A stretch of 27,850 nucleotides of DNA, from positions 1-27,850 of IMG/VR virus record IMGVR_UViG_3300035698_004346. One strand, written 5' to 3'. A program made the translations under genes and the position numbers. Positions 13,618 through 20,687 of this stretch are shown in pieces (the stretch's first letter is position 1; each line of letters opens with the position of its first letter). Under the pieces are notes generated by a model. That model was not told the origin of the DNA, did no database searches, and saw only the letters and a list, made by a program, of their open reading frames with translations. The DNA is from a virus.

Positions 13618-14553
13618 ATGTCACTATTAGGAGCTACCGACGACAAGCTGCTTACAAATGTCTCTAGGGGATTGTTTCACAAGCAAAGCGATTTTATCGC
13701 AGAACAAATTCTCCCGATGATACAGGTTGTTCAGCAGTCTGGAAAAATAGGTTCTTATGATAAAGAACATTTAAGAATTGTAAACACCGTTATGGGTGGG
13801 CGTGGTGAGACACCAAGAATTGAAGTTGGCGTTACATCTAGCGACTCATATTTTGTAGAGAAGCATGGCCTAAGTTCCGTACTTACTGAAGAAGATATGG
13901 TAAATTACGACAAGCCTTTTGCAGCTCGTGAAGACCTAATGCTATTTCTACTAAATAGAATTTTACTCGGAAAAGAAAAAGCTATTGCAGATGCATTTTC
14001 AAGCACAACGACTTTAACAAACAACGAAACCCTTACTGGAACAGACCAATGGAGCGATTATGTAAATTCAGATCCTCTTGGTGATGTTGCTGGTTGGATA
14101 GCAAGCATTAAATCTGCTTGTGGTAAAGTTGCTCGTAAAGGCGTAACAAGTTGGGAAGTACTGCATAAGCTTCGTTATCATCCTGCTATACTAGAAAATC
14201 TTGGCTTCACAGCTAATAGAGCTGGAAGACTTACCAACGCTGAAATAGCTTCTGCGTTTGGTCTTGATTCTCTACTAGTTGGAATGGTTAACTACAACAG
14301 TTCCGCAATGGGTCAGACTGATAGTTTGGCTAATATTTGGGGAAAGCATTTTGTAGTTTATCATACTCCAAATAGACCTACAAAGAGAGAACAGTCACTT
14401 GGTTATCTAGTTCATAGAAAAGATAATAGGAAAGTTTATAGAGACCCTGTAATCTCTCCTCCAGAGTCAGAACTTATTCAGGTAATTGATAACTACGATT
14501 ATGTAGTTACCGATGATGATTGTGCGTATCTTGGTCATAGCGTAATAGTATAG
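13618..14553 (+). CDS. Major capsid protein (HK97-fold, 311 aa)
   Basis: The ATG follows AAAGGATGTGATAT. Length, position after protease and decoration genes, and composition fit the shell protein. A predicted N-arm (SLLGATDDKLLTNVSRGLF) is followed by QILPMIQVVQQSGKI, and the end reads LIQVIDNYDYVVTDDDCAYL, typical of Mu T-like and related capsid proteins that end in a beta-rich axial domain. There is no separate scaffold domain in the chain; the upstream gene supplies it. There is no catalytic motif to check, so the call rests on context and overall pattern. Confidence 0.8.
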   Translation: MSLLGATDDKLLTNVSRGLFHKQSDFIAEQILPMIQVVQQSGKIGSYDKEHLRIVNTVMGGRGETPRIEVGVTSSDSYFVEKHGLSSVLTEEDMVNYDKPFAAREDLMLFLLNRILLGKEKAIADAFSSTTTLTNNETLTGTDQWSDYVNSDPLGDVAGWIASIKSACGKVARKGVTSWEVLHKLRYHPAILENLGFTANRAGRLTNAEIASAFGLDSLLVGMVNYNSSAMGQTDSLANIWGKHFVVYHTPNRPTKREQSLGYLVHRKDNRKVYRDPVISPPESELIQVIDNYDYVVTDDDCAYLGHSVIV

Positions 14554-14564
14554 GGAGGTATTGT

Positions 14565-15242
14565 ATGAAAAATTTAGTAATACTAGCGCTTCTCTTTTCT
14601 ACAAGTTTATTTGCAGCCTATAGTCTGAATGGAAATAGGAACTTAAAACTTCCTTCACAGTATTTGCTAGAGCGTACTTCTATAACGACTCCTGTTGCTG
14701 CTTCTACTGGCTATCTTTATAGTCAAGTTTCCTATGCAGGGAACACAAGCGCAGCCGCAGTTACGCTAGCAAGTTCAGATAGTAAATTTGTTCAGCCAGA
14801 TGTTAGAAGGACTTTAACAATTACTCCTAATGGAACAACTGCTGATGTTGCTGCTTGCGATATAGTTGTTTCAGGAACAAACCTCAGGGGGGAAACTGTT
14901 ACTGATACTCTAACTTTTACTGCAAATGCAAGTAGTGCAACAACTGGAAATGTAGCATTTAGTACTGTAGCAAGCATTGCTTTTCCTGCCGATTGCGAGG
15001 ACGCTCCTTACGGAGCTACTTGGCTAATAGGTATTTCAGATGAACTTGGGATTGATAAATGTCTAGCTGATGCTGGAGACTGTGCATGGGCTTCCTTGGA
15101 TGGAGCATTCGAGACAACTGAGCCTACTTGTGTTGCCGATGTCGATGAAGTAGAAAAAAATACTGTCGATATTAATGGAACACTTGACGGGGCAAAAGAT
15201 GTTAAGATATACTTTATTCAGAATTTTAGAGATTTAAACTAG
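14565..15242 (+). CDS. Head-module beta-rich protein with a Sec signal peptide (225 aa)
   Basis: The ATG lies eight bases after GGGAGG, so this start is secure. Residues 1-18 are a textbook signal peptide (MKNLVILALLFSTSLFA, then AYS) with a likely cut after FAA or LFA. The mature part is beta-rich, with RRTLTITPNGTTADVAACDI and TFTANASSATTGNVAFSTV blocks; I recall similar sheets in phage head-region proteins that lack a signal. Cysteines in the mature chain (CDIV, CEDA, CLAD, CAWA, CVAD) could form disulfides outside the cytoplasm. It sits between capsid and head-completion genes in the same operon. Confidence 0.65.
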   Translation: MKNLVILALLFSTSLFAAYSLNGNRNLKLPSQYLLERTSITTPVAASTGYLYSQVSYAGNTSAAAVTLASSDSKFVQPDVRRTLTITPNGTTADVAACDIVVSGTNLRGETVTDTLTFTANASSATTGNVAFSTVASIAFPADCEDAPYGATWLIGISDELGIDKCLADAGDCAWASLDGAFETTEPTCVADVDEVEKNTVDINGTLDGAKDVKIYFIQNFRDLN

Positions 15243-15250
15243 GAGGCATT

Positions 15251-15550
15251 ATGTATATTGCGAAAGCAAATTTTAAAAACAGTGGGATTAGTTATCCAAA
15301 AGGTTCTGAGTATGATGGCAAAGACGCTGAGTATCTTTTACAGCAAAATTTGATAATCGACTTAAAAGATCATCACGCTAAAAAAGATGCTGAAGACGTT
15401 AAGGTCATCGAGTCAGCTAAAGCTCTGAAAGAGAAAGCTGAACTTGCTTCTAAGGATCGTAAAGCTGTTAAAGACAAAGAGAAAGAGTCCGCTAAGAAAG
15501 CAACTGAAAAGGCGAAGGTCGATTCAGCTAATTCAAGAGTGAGACAATAG
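15251..15550 (+). CDS. Small head-region protein with Lys/Ala helix (99 aa)
   Basis: The ATG follows AGGAGGC. The first 40 residues (YIAKANFKNSGISYPKGSEY) resemble a short SH3-like beta unit that often appears in phage proteins next to the capsid gene. Residues 45-99 are a long, highly charged Lys/Ala/Asp/Glu helix, similar to scaffold or DNA-contact tails. No catalytic residues. A strong hairpin follows the stop at once. Confidence 0.6.
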   Translation: MYIAKANFKNSGISYPKGSEYDGKDAEYLLQQNLIIDLKDHHAKKDAEDVKVIESAKALKEKAELASKDRKAVKDKEKESAKKATEKAKVDSANSRVRQ

Positions 15551-15558
15551 TTCTAGTG

Positions 15559-15586
15559 GTGGGGGCTTAAACGCCCCCACTCTTTC
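15559..15586 (+). terminator. Strong GC hairpin between head genes; attenuator or processing site
   Basis: GTGGGGGC (15559-15566) and GCCCCCAC (15573-15580) form a perfect 8-bp stem with a 6-base loop. Only TCTTTC follows, so full termination is doubtful. Because the next gene has CGGAGG right after it, partial attenuation or RNase processing that lowers expression after the capsid genes is more likely. Confidence 0.45.
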
Positions 15587-15595
15587 GGAGGTCAA

Positions 15596-16063
15596 ATGTC
15601 ATATGCTACCGTAGCCAATATCCAAAGCGAGTATAAAAGCAGAACATTCGGGTCAAGTAATTCTGTAACATCAGCTGAAGTTGCAGGGTTTATTCTTGAG
15701 ACAGATAATTATGTAAATGCTGAACTCGGTCAAGTATATGTAACTCCAATAACAGAGACAAATGATATTTCAATTATAAAGACTATAGTAATTTGGTTTG
15801 TCAAACACAGAATTGACGGCATTATGAAGCTCATTTCAAATAGTGATCTTGACGATGAGACTCCTGAAAATCTTGAAAAGAAAGCACAGGCTAGGCTCGA
15901 TAAGATTATTGAAAAGAGAATGCTTCAAACAGCTACTAGGAACACAACTAATAATGCTGGTATAGAGGATTTTAATGCTGCTAACAGTATCACTCCTGCT
16001 TTTGACATTACAGAAAATGGCGATGCCGATACTAACGGTATAGGCGATATTGATTTTTGGTAA
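15596..16063 (+). CDS. Head-tail connector protein, gp36/DUF1320-like (155 aa)
   Basis: CGGAGG precedes the ATG. The protein begins SYATVANIQSEYKSRTF and continues with SAEVAGFILETDNYVNAEL and KTIVIWFVKHRIDGIMKLIS. This matches the helical adaptor family (Mu gp36/DUF1320 type) that extends the portal. The C-terminal part is acidic and Asn-rich (FDITENGDADTNGIGDIDFW). The position after the capsid genes and before the gpG-like gene matches a Mu-like order. Confidence 0.7.
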   Translation: MSYATVANIQSEYKSRTFGSSNSVTSAEVAGFILETDNYVNAELGQVYVTPITETNDISIIKTIVIWFVKHRIDGIMKLISNSDLDDETPENLEKKAQARLDKIIEKRMLQTATRNTTNNAGIEDFNAANSITPAFDITENGDADTNGIGDIDFW

Positions 16064-16066
16064 ACT

Positions 16067-16648
16067 ATGGCTGATAAACCTTTCACATCTTATTCAGTTA
16101 GAAATGATAGGGAATTTCAGTCTTTAATTGCAAAATCATTAAAGAAAGTAAACTCACTCAAAGACCCATTCGAGCTTATACTTGATGATTTTTATAAAAG
16201 TGAGAAAGCAATATTTAATCTTAAAAGTTCAGGTCAATATCCTGACTTCGGTGGTTTTAATTGGAAGAAAAAAGTTACATATAGAGGCCAGAAAATGACT
16301 AGGCGACAAGCTGCCAAACTTAAGAAGCAAGAGAATGAAGGTTTTGTTTATCCATTACTTAAAAGCAATAAAGGGACTCTTGCAAAATCACTTCTAAGCA
16401 GTAAGGGTAAGGGAGCAATAGCAAAAGTTGGTCATACAAGCTTGATTATAGGAACCAGCATAGAGCATGGAGTTTTTCATCAAAGTGACGGGTCTAGAAG
16501 CAAGATGCCATTAAGAAAGTTCTTATTCATAGGGCCAGAAGCTAAGAAGTTTGCTACAAGCTATCAGATGGGAAGACCTCAGCGATGGAAAGGTTATATT
16601 GAAGAATATGTTTTAAGCGCTATAGACGCTTTAGGAGAAACAAGCTAA
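16067..16648 (+). CDS. Virion morphogenesis protein, Mu gpG-like (193 aa)
   Basis: The start lies three bases after the previous stop, with no strong ribosome site, so it is probably coupled. The order RRQAAKLKKQ, YPLLKSNKGTLAKSLLSS, IIGTSIEHGVFHQSDGSRSK and MPLRKFLFIG follows the phage virion morphogenesis family (PF05069). Its members act in tail completion or head-tail joining. It overlaps the next gene by one base. Confidence 0.75.
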   Translation: MADKPFTSYSVRNDREFQSLIAKSLKKVNSLKDPFELILDDFYKSEKAIFNLKSSGQYPDFGGFNWKKKVTYRGQKMTRRQAAKLKKQENEGFVYPLLKSNKGTLAKSLLSSKGKGAIAKVGHTSLIIGTSIEHGVFHQSDGSRSKMPLRKFLFIGPEAKKFATSYQMGRPQRWKGYIEEYVLSAIDALGETS

Positions 16649-17115
16649 TGGCAACATGGAATATAGAATTTTTTATAAATAAACTTGAGCAATACCTTAA
16701 GGATAATCTCAATACTAAAATTACAGCAATAAACACAGCTAACGGGGATAGTGTTTTATCAACTATAGATGATAAGTCTTACCAGAAGCAGTTTCACGAC
16801 GATACTCCTAACTATGACCCTTTCTTAGCAATATTTATAGACGATGATACAAGCGTTGAAGCTATGCCAGGGGCTAGTATTCAGATGTATGGAATACTTG
16901 TCGGAATATTTTTCTCTGCTGAAGATGCTGCAACAGATTTTAAAAAAGTTTGGAGATACCAACAAGCTCTAAAAGAATTATTGGAAGATGGATTTGACAG
17001 TGTTTTTAGACCTGTTAAAATTCAACTAAAGGGTATAGCGCCAGAGTCGTTTGTCAATAAGAATGCCCAACGACAAAGGGCAACAGGTGTTAAACTCGAA
17101 GTACCGTTAACATAG
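16648..17115 (+). CDS. Tail completion/terminator-like protein (155 aa)
   Basis: The ATG overlaps the previous stop (TAATG). The protein begins with an amphipathic helix (WNIEFFINKLEQYLKDNLN) and has a beta-rich middle (PNYDPFLAIFIDDD, then MYGILVGIFFSAED). That layout matches the tail terminator or gp37-like proteins that cap the tail tube. No catalytic motif. Its place between the gpG-like gene and the tube gene supports the call; the family cannot be named exactly. Confidence 0.6.
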   Translation: MATWNIEFFINKLEQYLKDNLNTKITAINTANGDSVLSTIDDKSYQKQFHDDTPNYDPFLAIFIDDDTSVEAMPGASIQMYGILVGIFFSAEDAATDFKKVWRYQQALKELLEDGFDSVFRPVKIQLKGIAPESFVNKNAQRQRATGVKLEVPLT

Positions 17116-17126
17116 GAGGTTTTTGA

Positions 17127-18023
17127 ATGTCTTTAAGTAAAGTAAGACCTATTTACGGAGTCCACTCGGCCACCATGTATAATAGAAGCACTCGAATACC
17201 CTATGGAAAAGCGATTAAAGTAATTGCTGGTTCGGCTCTTACCCTCTCAGGTGAACTTGTAAAGCTTGAGGGTGGTTCTTTTAACTATGCATGGGATGTT
17301 CAAGACGGCAGACAAACTGCTGAACTGGTTATCAAGGCCAGAGAGTATCCACCATTTTTATATGAACTATTTCTTGGTAAGGCACCGACTGAAGTTGCTG
17401 CAGAAACAGATGGAACTCTAACATCTCCTTCAAATGTTGAGGGAAGTTCTATAATAGCTGATACTGGTATTGGTTCTATAGCTGTAAACGCAGCTACCAA
17501 AGCTAACCTAAAATTTACCAAGTTTGTTATTAGGGCTGAAACTGCAACAACGGTAACTGTTTTTGGTTATAGTGACCAAGATTTTCATCGAGGCACAGAC
17601 GCAGAATTTGTAGATGATACTATGGAGGTATTGGCTGCTGATTTAGACGTTACGCAGAGTACTACAACTCTTGTTTCTGGCTTTGGTATTGATCTTTTAG
17701 GTGGAAGTGGAACAATCGCTATGACAGTTTTAGATACAGCTGTTTTTGAAGCTCTACCACCTAGCACAAGAAGCTTTTCCGTTAAAATAGGTAATCCTAC
17801 AAACAGGACTCCTGAGTTTGGCTGCTACTTACAAGCAGAAACACTCGGTGATAATAGAATGTATGCAATAGACGCTTACAGATGCAGGGCTGCTGGTATG
17901 CCGATCATTATGGATGAGAAAGCCTATAGTGAGGCAGAAATAAAAGCCGAAGTCTTTTACGACCAAAGTGAGAATGCTATTTGCGAAATACGTGATATTA
18001 CTCCGAACTCAAATCCTACTTAA
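17127..18023 (+). CDS. Probable major tail tube protein (298 aa)
   Basis: The ATG follows AGGAGGTTTTTGA. The protein is beta-rich with few charged helices; the N-terminus (SLSKVRPIYGVHSATMYNRS) and NYAWDVQDGRQTAELVIKAR fit a tube subunit, and a low-complexity Ala/Thr/Gly region around 95-210 may be an added outer domain. There is no sheath gene nearby, so a non-contractile tail is likely. A strong terminator follows, so it is the last gene of the head-tail operon before the inverted island. Confidence 0.65.
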   Translation: MSLSKVRPIYGVHSATMYNRSTRIPYGKAIKVIAGSALTLSGELVKLEGGSFNYAWDVQDGRQTAELVIKAREYPPFLYELFLGKAPTEVAAETDGTLTSPSNVEGSSIIADTGIGSIAVNAATKANLKFTKFVIRAETATTVTVFGYSDQDFHRGTDAEFVDDTMEVLAADLDVTQSTTTLVSGFGIDLLGGSGTIAMTVLDTAVFEALPPSTRSFSVKIGNPTNRTPEFGCYLQAETLGDNRMYAIDAYRCRAAGMPIIMDEKAYSEAEIKAEVFYDQSENAICEIRDITPNSNPT

Positions 18024-18041
18024 TACAGGGTTAAAATTAAA

Positions 18042-18248
18042 TTAAGTTATCCAACGGCGAATGAAAGACTTCGCCGTTCTTTTTTTTGGGGGTGCGGGTC
18101 TGTCATATTCTTTCTTATATAGGCACTTTTCTAAAATAGGTGGAAGTTCTTTACAATATCTGGTTATGAAAATTGATCGTTTAGTCTTCTTATTAAGACA
18201 ATGAGCTCCATCACAGTAAACACAGTTAATATTTATACCGAAACTCAT
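18042..18248 (-). CDS. Small Cys-rich protein of the inverted island (68 aa)
   Basis: On the minus strand, AGGGAGGCTAG precedes the ATG, so the start is secure. C9-x2-C12-x4-C17, then C32 and C42, suggest a small metal-binding fold (CVYCDGAHC). The tail is basic (PPKKRTAKSFIRRW). It overlaps the glycosyltransferase gene by 23 bases, so they are coupled. Its last codons contain the plus-strand terminator hairpin. No family recognised; a partner of the glycosyltransferase is a reasonable guess from position only. Confidence 0.6.
   Translation of the reverse strand: MSFGININCVYCDGAHCLNKKTKRSIFITRYCKELPPILEKCLYKKEYDRPAPPKKRTAKSFIRRWIT
18053..18087 (+). terminator. Rho-independent terminator after the tail tube gene
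   Basis: AACGGCGAA (18053-18061) and TTCGCCGTT (18070-18078) form a 9-bp stem with an 8-base loop, followed by CTTTTTTTT. It ends the plus-strand transcript. On the minus strand the same bases are coding (end of the gene at 18042-18248) and lack a T-run. Confidence 0.88.
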
Positions 18249-19416
18249 CTAGCCTCCCTTTTAATCCTGCTAAAATATTAAAATACTCACCCAATGGAAG
18301 TATCATTTCTTGAAACTTATTCCATACCCGATCAAGATCAGGCATACATTTAAGCGGTTTATAATTATTTGTGCATTTATGTATATAGAGAGAGTCGGTT
18401 AAGAACCTTCTATCATAAGCGCATTGACAGTCATTTGAGTCTATAGGCCAGAACTTATATCCCATCTTCCCTTGTCTATAGGGCATCCTATACATGCTGT
18501 TAACTACTGAGAAAATCCCTAGCACTCTTATGTTAGAAGCTCCAGCCATATGGATTGTGCCAGTATCGCAACTTATTAAAGCGCTCGACTTATCCATTAA
18601 GGCTATTGTTTCAAGAAGAGACAAAGTGTCATATAAATTAATAACATTGTCTATCTCAACATAATTATTCATTTTATTTTTATGCTTGAGCTCCCTAGAT
18701 CCACCTATTGAAACTATCTGAAAACCATATCTTGCTTTTATTTTAGTAACAAGATTATTCCAATCATCTTTCGGCCATGTCCTAGTTGACCATTCTGACC
18801 CATGAGGGTGTATAAGTAATATTGGCTTATTAAAGTCTATGCCTTTAAGTTTACATATCTTAGTCATTGAATTTTCTTCAAGGTATGTATAGGGAACCTC
18901 ATAATGCTTATGTTCAGGCTTAAGGAACTTTCTAAAAGCCCCGAATGAGACGAAATCAACGCTATGGGTTAGCATGTGCATCGGCCATTGTAGGTTATTA
19001 GGCTGAAAAGGGTCTATTGCTTTATCATATTGAATTTCAGAGGATGCTAGAAATTTCTCCCTGTAAGGAATATTCTTTCTTATGTATGGGTTATACATAA
19101 ATATCTCAGGGAAGTGACTCATAATATCTAGATTTACCTTTGGGTAAATGCGCTTAAATTCTCTAAGTATTGGGGTCACAGAAATAGTATCTCCGATTGA
19201 TATGCAATTCATCATAATACAAATCTGTATAGCCTCATCTGGAAGCCTCTTTAAGAAGCAAGTATTATGGCATACGTCATTATGTTTACCATCGTAAAAA
19301 ACTCTTAAGTCTCCAGATGTATTATTCCCATCAAACAGTTTAACTTTGCACAAAGGGCATACTGCATCTTTATCTTTTTTAACTCTAACTGCAGAACCAT
19401 CTTCATTTTTTTTCAT
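18226..19416 (-). CDS. Glycosyltransferase family 9 (LPS heptosyltransferase-like) with N-terminal Cys knuckle (396 aa)
   Basis: Residues 60-396 follow GT9/WaaF: SIGDTISVTPILREFKRIYP (73-92), the nucleotide-sugar region LLIHPHGSEWSTRTWP (200-215), and ALISCDTGTIHMAGA (279-293). These enzymes add heptose-like sugars to LPS cores from ADP-sugar donors. Here the target could be host LPS, altering phage receptors, or, less likely, DNA or a virion protein. Residues 20-53 add C20-x2-C23 and C49-x3-C53, a zinc knuckle not usual for the family. A phage cargo gene in inverse orientation inside the tail module fits lysogenic conversion or superinfection exclusion. It overlaps the genes on both sides. 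Confidence 0.85.
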   Translation of the reverse strand: MKKNEDGSAVRVKKDKDAVCPLCKVKLFDGNNTSGDLRVFYDGKHNDVCHNTCFLKRLPDEAIQICIMMNCISIGDTISVTPILREFKRIYPKVNLDIMSHFPEIFMYNPYIRKNIPYREKFLASSEIQYDKAIDPFQPNNLQWPMHMLTHSVDFVSFGAFRKFLKPEHKHYEVPYTYLEENSMTKICKLKGIDFNKPILLIHPHGSEWSTRTWPKDDWNNLVTKIKARYGFQIVSIGGSRELKHKNKMNNYVEIDNVINLYDTLSLLETIALMDKSSALISCDTGTIHMAGASNIRVLGIFSVVNSMYRMPYRQGKMGYKFWPIDSNDCQCAYDRRFLTDSLYIHKCTNNYKPLKCMPDLDRVWNKFQEMILPLGEYFNILAGLKGRLDEFRYKY

Positions 19417-19873
19417 CTTTACCCTTTCTAATCTCAGGATTATAGTATTTAACAGCTTCCCTTACAAACGCTGGATAATCATATCCGTAGACCCTTGCCA
19501 AGTGTCTTATCCTGTTAACCTCTCTCTCACTGGCTCTCACATGAATATAACTTGTTTTAGTATTGTATTTCTTCATTTTTTTCCTTCCAATACTTCGTTT
19601 GTTTTTGTGTTGTTCGACCCATGTTGCCCATTTACAATTTTCTTTATAATACCCTTTATTATTATTTATCCTTTCCAATGTTAAACCATCTGGCTTTTCC
19701 CCCATATCTTTTAAAAAGTTTTCAAACTTATCCCACCTTTTGCAAACTTTAATTCCCCTTGCTCCATAATAATCATATGTTGGGTTATTTTTATTATTAC
19801 ATCTTGTTTTCATAGCCGACCACGTTAAATATATTGTTGATTTCGAACGTCCGTGTTTTAAACTTTTATTCAT
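19403..19873 (-). CDS. HNH endonuclease-like protein with C-terminal ribbon-helix-helix domain (156 aa)
   Basis: I use the ATG at 19873, after CATGGGGGGCAT; a GTG six codons earlier (19891) would begin at or before the predicted transcript start. The first 95 residues follow a phage HNH-type family: YLTWSAMKTRC, YDYYGARGIKVCKRW, NFLKDMGEKPDGLTLERI and NCKWATWVEQHKNKR. The C-terminal part (SYIHVRASEREVNRIRHL, then YPAFVREAVKYY) has the strand-helix-helix pattern of RHH repressors. This joins a mobile nuclease-type domain to a DNA-binding one, which may target the site or repress its own promoter. It overlaps the glycosyltransferase gene by 14 bases. Confidence 0.7.
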   Translation of the reverse strand: MNKSLKHGRSKSTIYLTWSAMKTRCNNKNNPTYDYYGARGIKVCKRWDKFENFLKDMGEKPDGLTLERINNNKGYYKENCKWATWVEQHKNKRSIGRKKMKKYNTKTSYIHVRASEREVNRIRHLARVYGYDYPAFVREAVKYYNPEIRKGKDEKK

Positions 19874-19896
19874 ATGCCCCCCATGTGTCACAGAAA

Positions 19897-19925
19897 ATAT
19901 TAGATTAACTTGCTTTTAGATACAA
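19897..19925 (-). promoter_or_regulatory. Minus-strand promoter for the inverted island
   Basis: Read on the minus strand: TTGTAT (19925-19920), 17 bases, TAATAT (19902-19897). Transcription should begin near 19890, just upstream of the GGGGGG ribosome site and ATG at 19873. TGACACAT lies at the start site (19890-19883). Confidence 0.65.
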
Positions 19926-19928
19926 GTT
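19907..19928. promoter_or_regulatory. Operator-like dyad over both divergent promoters
   Basis: AACTTG (19907-19912) and CAAGTT (19923-19928) are an inverted repeat with a 10-base spacer. The left arm touches the plus-strand -35 box and the right arm touches the minus-strand -35 box, so one bound dimer could shut both promoters. The RHH domain of the protein encoded next to it is an obvious candidate ligand, but this is inference. Confidence 0.5.
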
Positions 19929-19938
19929 TTTTTATCAT
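19910..19938 (+). promoter_or_regulatory. Plus-strand promoter for the tail operon (divergent)
   Basis: TTGCTT (19910-19915), 17 bases, TATCAT (19933-19938), upstream of ACAGGAGG and the ATG at 19966. The -35 box is weak and the -10 box is good. A second possible -10 (TAAAAT) lies a few bases later. It overlaps the minus-strand promoter, and because a terminator stands at 18087, the tail genes need a start of this kind. Confidence 0.5.
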
Positions 19939-19965
19939 TTTGTTAAAATAAAAACAGGAGGAAAG

Positions 19966-20397
19966 ATGAGTGACAAATTAAGTGAACTATTACCAAAAGA
20001 ACCTGAATTTCAATTAGACGATAAAACTTATAGGTTTAAGCTTTTATCAGTCGATGACTGTGCGTATTATGAGGAGAAGTATGGCAGCATGAATGATATG
20101 TTAAAAATACTTTCCTCTGGAAGTATGTCAGACCTGCCAAAGAAATATGAAATAATCTATGCGCAGCTAGAGGACAAAACAGACTTCGCATCTAAGGATA
20201 TAAAGGAACTTGACAGAGATGGTAATCTTGTTGAGAAGCGATTAAGTGGGTCAGAAGTATTCCGAAAAGCTATCCCTATGAAACTTGCAGCAATACCAAT
20301 AGCTGTTTTCATGACTGCTTTTAATAAGAGTATGCCTGAATTGACAGATGAGCAAAGAGAGAAAATTAAAAAAAAAGTGATGGAAGCGGAGAAGTAA
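19966..20397 (+). CDS. Tail assembly chaperone, short form (143 aa)
   Basis: The ATG follows AGGAGG. The start SELLPKEPEFQLDDKTYRFK and the helical acidic remainder fit the lambda gpG-type chaperone that coats the tape measure before tube polymerisation. It stands two frames before the tape measure gene, the fixed place for this pair. A run of nine A near the end, in the right register, would allow part of the ribosomes to slip by -1 into the next frame, giving a longer form. The in-frame product ends 7 codons after the slip site. Confidence 0.75.
   Translation: MSDKLSELLPKEPEFQLDDKTYRFKLLSVDDCAYYEEKYGSMNDMLKILSSGSMSDLPKKYEIIYAQLEDKTDFASKDIKELDRDGNLVEKRLSGSEVFRKAIPMKLAAIPIAVFMTAFNKSMPELTDEQREKIKKKVMEAEK
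20368..20376 (+). other. Programmed -1 frameshift site (A9)
   Basis: Nine A residues are read as three AAA codons in the chaperone frame. A-AAA-AAA is a classical slippery heptamer. The -1 frame opens at 20370, directly after a TAA at 20367-20369, and stays open to 20687, so slippage yields one long protein. I do not see a clear stimulatory hairpin downstream. Confidence 0.65.
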
Positions 20398-20687
20398 AAG
20401 AAGATGATGGCAAAAACAAATGGAAAAAATTCTTTCATCTATTATCTTATCATTATGGATATACTTACAGCGATATAAGGAAAATGACTATGAGGCAAAT
20501 ATACATATCAGCAGATAGCATACAGGAAGAGATAATTGATAATAGGAAATTTGATGCAATGATGCATGATGTGCCAATAAATTTCCCTGAAATTGATACT
20601 CCTGAAATAGAAATGACAGATGAAAAGAGGACTGCTTATGCGCAAGATGAAGAGAACTTTTTCAAGAGGAAACAATTAGATGGGTAG
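20370..20687 (+). CDS. Tail chaperone frameshift extension (GT-like; about 240 aa as fusion)
   Basis: This frame has no start of its own before the slip site. Read as a continuation it gives the chaperone's first 137 residues joined to about 103 more, beginning SDGSGEVKEDDGKNKWKK and continuing YHYGYTYSDIRKMTMRQIYI. The T part of lambda-type GT fusions contacts the tube, and the YHYG...M.MRQ pattern resembles it. A separate start at the ATG at 20484, with AAGGA upstream, could make a 67-residue protein alone and is the main alternative. The end overlaps the tape measure start by 8 bases. Confidence 0.6.
   Translation, partial: KKSDGSGEVKEDDGKNKWKKFFHLLSYHYGYTYSDIRKMTMRQIYISADSIQEEIIDNRKFDAMMHDVPINFPEIDTPEIEMTDEKRTAYAQDEENFFKRKQLDG

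Noticed and set aside
18053-18087. Bidirectional terminator for both the tail tube gene and the island
   Set aside because: The stem is symmetrical but only the plus strand has a following T-run; on the minus strand the hairpin lies inside coding sequence.
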